Assembly: GCA_001430745.1 (NCBI GenBank) | Contig: KQ482021.1 | Span: 529,508 to 541,721, forward strand | Reading direction: 5' to 3' | Origin: Auxenochlorella pyrenoidosa | Taxonomy: Eukaryota; Chlorophyta; Trebouxiophyceae; Chlorellales; Chlorellaceae | Length of the DNA stretch: 12,214 nt | Shown here: positions 8,073-12,214 of the stretch, in pieces | Layout: the number at the start of each line of letters is the position of its first letter | How positions within the stretch are numbered: position 1 is the stretch's first letter | Notes under the pieces: generated by a model | Databases searched by the model: none | The model's input: the letters and a program-made list of their open reading frames with translations, nothing else | Told to the model about the DNA's origin: nothing | Made by a program: the position numbers and the translations under genes

Positions 8073-9224
8073 CCTGGCGTGCAGAGAGCGGGAAATGTGT
8101 GAGCCGGATGGGCAGGGCAACACAAGAACGCAGCGCCGCCATTTGGCCACATGCAAACTGCTTTTGGGGCTGGGCGCGCCCTTTGAACTCCCAATGCTTC
8201 CAGCATCACCTGCAACCAACGAAAACTCTGCCGGAGGGAGCCCGCTCTTCGCAGCGCTGAAGCCAGAGTCCCTTGCTCGCCAAGACTGGCGGGCAAGTGG
8301 CAGGGGCTGTGCCGCGCTGCCGTAAAAGAGACTGCAGTCAGGTCTCGCGCTCAGCAAATGCGCCAGTGGCCAGCATGCCGGGCGGGCGGTGGCAGCAGCC
8401 GCTACTGCTGCCTCTGCAGATGTGCCCTTTTTTCTCAAGTGAGATGTGCTCAACATGTGCACGTGATGTACAGAACTGAATCATTTAGCACCCTCCAATG
8501 GTTCTTTCGGAAAGCTCCCTTCTCTGGTTGTGCCCCAGCCGGCGGAACAGTTGAAAATGCTACGTTTCGTCGGCAGCAAGGAAGGCTTGTTGACATGTGG
8601 ACATCCAGAACTATGTTGTCTACAGGATCATGCAAAAAGTCAACGGACCAAGCAAGTGATCATGCCGAATGCTGTCCAGGGGACAGAAGCAGGCTGGCTA
8701 AAAGGCTCACGCTGAGTCCTTAGTTGCAGAACAGCTCACAGTTGCCCAACAACTTGTTACCTACACGAGCAATGAACGCCTGCTCTTACCAGTCTGAGAA
8801 ATGTAGTCGACACGGCATGATTGCAAACAAAGCCCAAATGCGAGAGGCAGAGCCACCGCAGCATCCAACAGCATGGGTGATCGGTGTGAGCACTGTGCAA
8901 GACGCGTGCCTGTGCAAGCATTTTACCTACGCAGCCTTGCACTTGGGTTCCTGCTGCTTGCTCATCAACTTCTGAGATGTCAATTTGGTCCAAAATTGAA
9001 TTTCTGCAGGCCACCAGCTCCGAATTTAGCCCATCATCAAGTGTCGGCCATCAGTCAGGTTGACCGCCACTGCGCTGCCGCTGCTGGGCAGCCCAAGTGA
9101 CTGCAGCAGGGCATGAGTCCTTCCTTGCTTTGCGCACTTATCTTTATCCGTCTGAAACACGAACACGCTCACGAATTTCGATAGTCAGTTCGACCACACG
9201 AGCCAGCGGCGCCGAGCTCATATC

Positions 9225-9243
9225 ATAGGCCGACCTAGCCTAT
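9225..9243. promoter_or_regulatory. Inverted repeat upstream of the PP4C TATA-like element
   Basis: ATAGGC and GCCTAT form 6 bp arms around a 7 bp centre, ending 13 bp before TATATTT. Its position suits a factor-binding site, but arms this short can arise by chance. Confidence 0.3.
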
Positions 9244-9256
9244 CTGAGCCTCGCAG

Positions 9257-9263
9257 TATATTT
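9257..9263 (+). promoter_or_regulatory. TATA-like element of PP4C
   Basis: TATATTT lies 84 bp before the PP4C start codon in otherwise GC-rich flank. That distance allows a short 5' UTR. No transcription start is shown by the sequence. Confidence 0.4.
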
Positions 9264-9346
9264 GACGGGCCGCCCAGCAGCAGGGCGCGCAGGCAGGGCA
9301 GGAGTTGCCGCGGCGGCCCGCCGCACGGCTTGGGGCGGCAACGGCG

Positions 9347-12126
9347 ATGGACCTGGACCGGTGGATTGAGCAGGTGCGCTGGGAGGGTCGGGCGGGGGGC
9401 TACAGGGCGCCCTACCCCAGGGCAAGTGATGGGCCCACCTGCCGCTGCTGCCGCCTCCTTGCTGCTTCTCACACCTGCGTGCCCCTGTCTTGTCAAGCAT
9501 ATTGCCGGCGTGGAATGCGGAAGTGTTGCTGCTCCTGTATGACTGCCCAAGCCAAAGGGAGTGCAGACTCAGCGCCCCTGAGTGCTGAGGTTCCCGCCTG
9601 AACCAACCAACGCCTGCTCCCCTGCCCTGCAGTTGAAGCGCTGCGAGCCGCTGAAGGAGAGCGATGTGAAGCAGCTGTGCGAAAAGGCGGTGGAGATTTT
9701 GGTGGAAGAGGCGAATGTGCAGCGGGTGGACGCCCCCGTCACAATCTGTGCGTGGCCGTCCAGCCCTGCTGGGGCATGGGGCGCCCTGCTGTTGCTCTGA
9801 AGCTGCGCTGCCGGGTGTGGCGGCACCTGTGTTGCCGGTTGCTGGCAGGGTCGCAGTGCAGCTACTGCCCGTTCGCGCTTTGGGCGACAGCCGTGGGCAA
9901 ACAGCAGTCGCCGGCGCGCGGTGCTGACCCCTGCACGCCCTGCATGCCCGTCCTCAGGCGGCGACATTCACGGGCAGTTCTACGACTTGACAGAGCTGTT
10001 CAAGGTTGGAGGGGACTGCCCACAGGTGCGCATGGATTGCAGAGCGCCAGGCTGAAGCCCTCCCTGGGTCGCCAGGCGCGCCAATGCCTGCCGCTGCCGG
10101 CTGCTGCCCACCAGCAGGAGCAGTTGCTGCTAGCACTCGCAGCAAGCCTCCCTGGCTGGGGGGACCACCTCCCACTTCAAGCACTCAATGCGGATGGGTG
10201 GCCATGCAGACAAACCACCTGCTCATTAGAAGCATGTGCCAGGCCTCGCAACCAAGCCTGCCACCCGCCCCTGCAGGCAAACCACCTGTTCAACAGAAGC
10301 ATGTGCCAGGCCTCACAGCAAGCCTCCCACCTCCCACCCTCCCTCTTCCTGCAGACCAACTATCTGTTCATGGGCGACTTTGTGGACCGCGGCTTCTACA
10401 GCGTGGAGACCTTCCTGCTGCTGCTGGCGCTCAAGGTGGGCGGGGGCTGACACACGCACACGCACGGCCGGGTTCTGGCACTGCCAGACAGCTGTGTGAC
10501 TGCTGCTGCGCCTGGCTAGCGCCCAGCTAACGCCTGCTGCTGCAGGTGCGGCCGCGCAGCGAGGTGCAAAGGGATTGCCAGCCCAGCTGCGCACGCGTCG
10601 TGCGCGTGCGTGCATTCATGCCCGCGTGGCTTGCACCTCGGGCATGGTGTGTGCAGGGCTGCTTGTGCGGTGCGCTTGCCGGTTGGGGGCCACGAACCCA
10701 GACGCATCCAGCTGTCGCTCGGTGCGCCTCCCCTCTGCAGGTGCGGTATCCGGAGCGCATCACCCTCATCCGCGGCAACCACGAGAGCCGGCAGATCACG
10801 CAGGTGGGTGCTGGGTGCGGTACGGCCTGCCAAGCGCGGCCCGGGCGGGCATGAGCGGGCACGCATTGACCGCTCGGCCAGCCCCTGCATGCGCCGTAGC
10901 CGGGAAACCTCTCGGTGACGCGGCGTCACGCCGGCGATGCATTTTGCCGATGCCCAACCGCTGCGCCGCGCCCCTGCCTGCCAGGTGTACGGCTTCTACG
11001 ACGAGTGCCTGCGCAAGTACGGCAGCGCCAACGTTTGGCGCTACTGCACCGACGTCTTTGACTACCTGTCGCTGTCGGCGCTCATCGACGGCGCCATCTT
11101 TGCGGTGCACGGCGGGCTGAGCCCCACCATCACCACCCTGGACCAGATACGCACCATCGACCGCAAGCAGGAGGTGCGCCCGGGGGGCGCGCGCTGCTCT
11201 GGGGGGCGGCCTGCGCTGCGCGCCCTGCAGGGTCGGGGGCCCGGGGCGGCAGCGCCAGGGCACGGCAGGGCTGGCAGCGGGCACCTGTGGGCTGCCCTCC
11301 AGCACCGACGTGTGCCCTCCAGCACCGACGTGTGCACCCAGTAAGCTCGAGCGCGCCTCACATGGACGACCATACTGGTTGCGGGCCCTCAGCAGGCCTG
11401 AAAACCAAGCGCTGGGCGCTCGACGGCAGGCAGCGCGGCTGTGGCCTGCTGCCCTTCCCCTGCTGGCCCCTTGCAACACCCCCCTCCCTTTCAAGCCCCC
11501 CACCCCGATCCCAACCCCAACCCCACCCACCCGCCCACCCCGCCTGCCCCGCTCCCCTCCCCGCAGGTGCCGCACGACGGCGCCATGTGCGACCTCCTGT
11601 GGAGCGACCCCGAGGATGGTGTGGACGGCTGGGGGCTGAGCCCCCGCGGCGCGGGCTACCTGTTTGGCCACGACATCGCCACGCAGTTCTGCCAGGCCAA
11701 CGGGGTGCGCCCGGGGCTGGGCTCCACGGGGCTGCGGGGGCAGCGCGGGGGCGGCAGGGGTGCAGCCGGGCCCGCGGCGCCGGGTGCTGCGGACGACAGA
11801 GGCGCTGTCGCGGCGCCCTGCAGCGCGCGCGCTGAGCAATGCGCGCTGCCAGACCCCCGGCTGGCGTGCCCAGGCCGGCGAGGCGGGGGCGGCGCTCGTT
11901 CCACACATGAGTGCTCCTTGTACACCGCCCCCCCCCCCCCCCCCCCTCCAGGCAGGTAACGTCCACCCGCACAAACCTCCCCTCTTTGTACACACACTTT
12001 AACCCCCACCCCACACACACAGGTGGAGCTGATTGCGCGGGCGCACCAGCTGGTGATGGAGGGCTACAAGTGGATGTTCCGGGACCAGCTGGTGACCGTG
12101 TGGTCGGCGCCCAACTACTGCTACCG
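9347..12126 (+). CDS. PPP4C: Protein phosphatase 4 catalytic subunit (PP4C/PPX), partial, 8 exons
   Basis: This is a Ser/Thr phosphatase of the PPP family, working in nucleus and cytosol with PP4 regulatory subunits. Exons: 9347-9373, 9633-9747, 9958-10025, 10355-10435, 10741-10803, 10985-11173, 11567-11704, 12023-12126. All phases agree, giving 261 codons plus two bases; the family is about 307 residues, so the last exon(s) with the C-terminal tail are beyond the right edge. Motifs are GDIHGQ (49-54), GDFVDRG (77-83), RGNHE (108-112), HGGLSP (160-165), RAHQ (233-236) and SAPNYCYR (254-261). Metal ligands D50, H52, D78, N110, H160 and H235 and the proton donor H111 are all present. [10 protein letters not shown] and FYDLTELF, with [19 protein letters not shown], mark PP4 rather than PP2A or PP6. 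The start gives MDLDRWIEQ, matching the PP4 N-terminus, with G at -3 and +4. All eight donors begin GTG. Confidence 0.96.
10026..10354 (+). other. PP4C intron 3 with two upstream copies of the exon 4 acceptor
   Basis: The acceptor and first bases of exon 4 (GCAG|ACCAACTATCTGTTCA at 10351) are echoed at 10206 (GCAGACAAACCACCTGCTCA) and 10273 (GCAGGCAAACCACCTGTTCA), with spacings of 67 and 78 bp. The two intronic copies also share AGAAGCATGTGCCAGGCCTC. The 10273 copy is in frame and open into exon 4, and would add 26 residues. The 10206 copy is out of frame. Confidence 0.8.
10436..10740 (+). other. PP4C intron 4, no clear content
   Basis: The donor is AAG|GTGGGC and the acceptor CTCTGCAG|GTGCGG. 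A 12 bp match to that acceptor (CTGCAGGTGCGG) occurs at 10540-10551 inside the intron, possibly another decoy but close to plain splice consensus. Nothing else was recognised. Confidence 0.6.
11174..11566 (+). other. PP4C intron 6 with a perfect 20 bp tandem repeat
   Basis: TGCCCTCCAGCACCGACGTG occurs twice in direct succession at 11293-11312 and 11313-11332 without mismatch. Before the acceptor, 11479-11565 is a C-rich pyrimidine tract (CCCCAACCCCA-like). The rest of the 393 bp intron holds nothing I recognise. Confidence 0.8.
11705..12022 (+). other. PP4C intron 7 with poly-C tract and AG|GT site
   Basis: The donor is AACGGG|GTGCGC and the acceptor CACACACAG|GTGGAG. Inside it, a long poly-C tract at 11928-11946 is followed by CTCCAGGCAG|GTAACG at 11947-11961, an acceptor joined directly to a donor with no exon between. 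This is the layout of a recursive splice site, though none is proven. Confidence 0.5.
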
Positions 12127-12175
12127 GTGTGTGTGTGGGGGTGGGGGGGGGGGGGGGGCGCCAACTACTGCTACT
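12106..12175 (+). repeat. Tandem copy of the exon 8 end of PP4C
   Basis: GGCGCCCAACTACTGCTAC at 12106-12124 (end of exon 8) recurs as GGCGCCAACTACTGCTAC at 12158-12175, one C shorter, inside intron 8. Both are followed by TGTGTG-rich sequence, so the unit of about 52 bp includes the donor region, with poly-G between. Confidence 0.85.
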
Positions 12176-12214
12176 GTTGTGTGTGTGTGTGTGGTGGGTG
12201 GGTGGGTGGGTGGG
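12127..12214 (+). other. PP4C intron 8, partial, G/T-rich microsatellite
   Basis: The donor is TACCG|GTGTGT. The visible intron consists of TG repeats, a long poly-G run at 12141-12158, the duplicated exon fragment, and a GGGT run at 12191-12214 that fits a G-quadruplex pattern on the coding strand. The remaining PP4C exon(s) are expected further right. Confidence 0.75.

Larger units (their letters stand above)
8073..9346. promoter_or_regulatory. Divergent intergenic region shared by eEF3 and PP4C
   Basis: This is the only long stretch without coding exons. From 8073 to about 8400 it is moderately GC-rich and is probably the eEF3 5' UTR and proximal promoter. From 8400 to 9200 composition falls to roughly half GC, clearly below the genes. 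A CCAAT word at 8495-8499 and TTATC/TTATCC (GATA-like) words at 9138-9149 are visible but unproven. No open frame here resembles a known protein, and I saw no tRNA or rRNA. Both promoters must lie here, since both start codons face outward. Confidence 0.7.

Noticed and set aside
7045..8325. Plus-strand open frame of 426 codons
   Set aside because: Antisense to eEF3 exons 1-3, which carry clear family sequence on the minus strand. Its translation is low-complexity.
8724..9014. Two overlapping small open frames in the intergenic region
   Set aside because: Neither resembles a known protein. The plus-strand one has no ATG at its listed beginning, and opposite-strand overlap suggests chance.
9181..9200. 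Possible tRNA T-loop (AGTTCGACC)
   Set aside because: No acceptor stem, anticodon arm or D-loop can be built around it.
10540..10551. 12 bp match to the PP4C exon 5 acceptor inside intron 4
   Set aside because: CTGCAGGTGCGG is close to the consensus junction of this genome, so chance is likely. It is not counted among the duplications.
10796..11995. Minus-strand open frame of 399 codons over PP4C exons
   Set aside because: Antisense to exons 6 and 7 of an evident phosphatase. No motif was seen.

Overview
The window holds parts of two divergently transcribed, intron-dense, GC-rich nuclear genes, separated by a 1.27 kb intergenic region. GC-rich exons, 28 introns with donors that almost all begin GTG, and a degenerate TTTAGGG (plant/green-algal telomere type) tract inside one intron all suggest a green alga, most likely a chlorophyte of the Chlorella/Trebouxiophyceae kind. 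The organism assignment is inference from sequence style. The two gene identities rest on motif-level matches.

Minus strand, 8072 down to the left edge: twenty coding exons of a fungal-type translation elongation factor 3 (eEF3). They encode an Ala/Pro-rich N-terminus, a HEAT-repeat region, a helical linker, a complete first ABC ATPase domain and the first part of the second one. The exons join in frame to give 865 codons. The rest of ABC2, the expected chromodomain insertion and the C-terminus lie beyond position 1. One intron is a GC-AG intron.

8073-9346: a shared upstream region that drops to roughly even base composition in the middle. A TATATTT element and a short inverted repeat lie just ahead of the plus-strand gene. 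No convincing gene was seen here.

Plus strand, 9347 to the right edge: eight exons of the catalytic subunit of protein phosphatase 4 (PP4C/PPX), about 261 of the usual ~307 residues, with all metal ligands present. The last residues lie beyond the window.

The most unusual property is not a gene. Splice junctions in both genes repeatedly carry local tandem duplications that span the exon-intron border, so decoy splice sites with attached exon fragments sit inside introns. The clearest are at 1386-1505, 3828-4039, 4278-4397 (enclosing telomere-like sequence), 4476-4602, 10206-10374 and 12106-12175. Paired GTTTGACC/GTTGACC words just inside several donors, and a shared ten-base donor in five introns, add to the picture of introns being reworked by one recurrent process. 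Functionally, eEF3 acts in ribosome elongation and PP4 in Ser/Thr dephosphorylation. Nothing visible links them beyond the shared promoter region.
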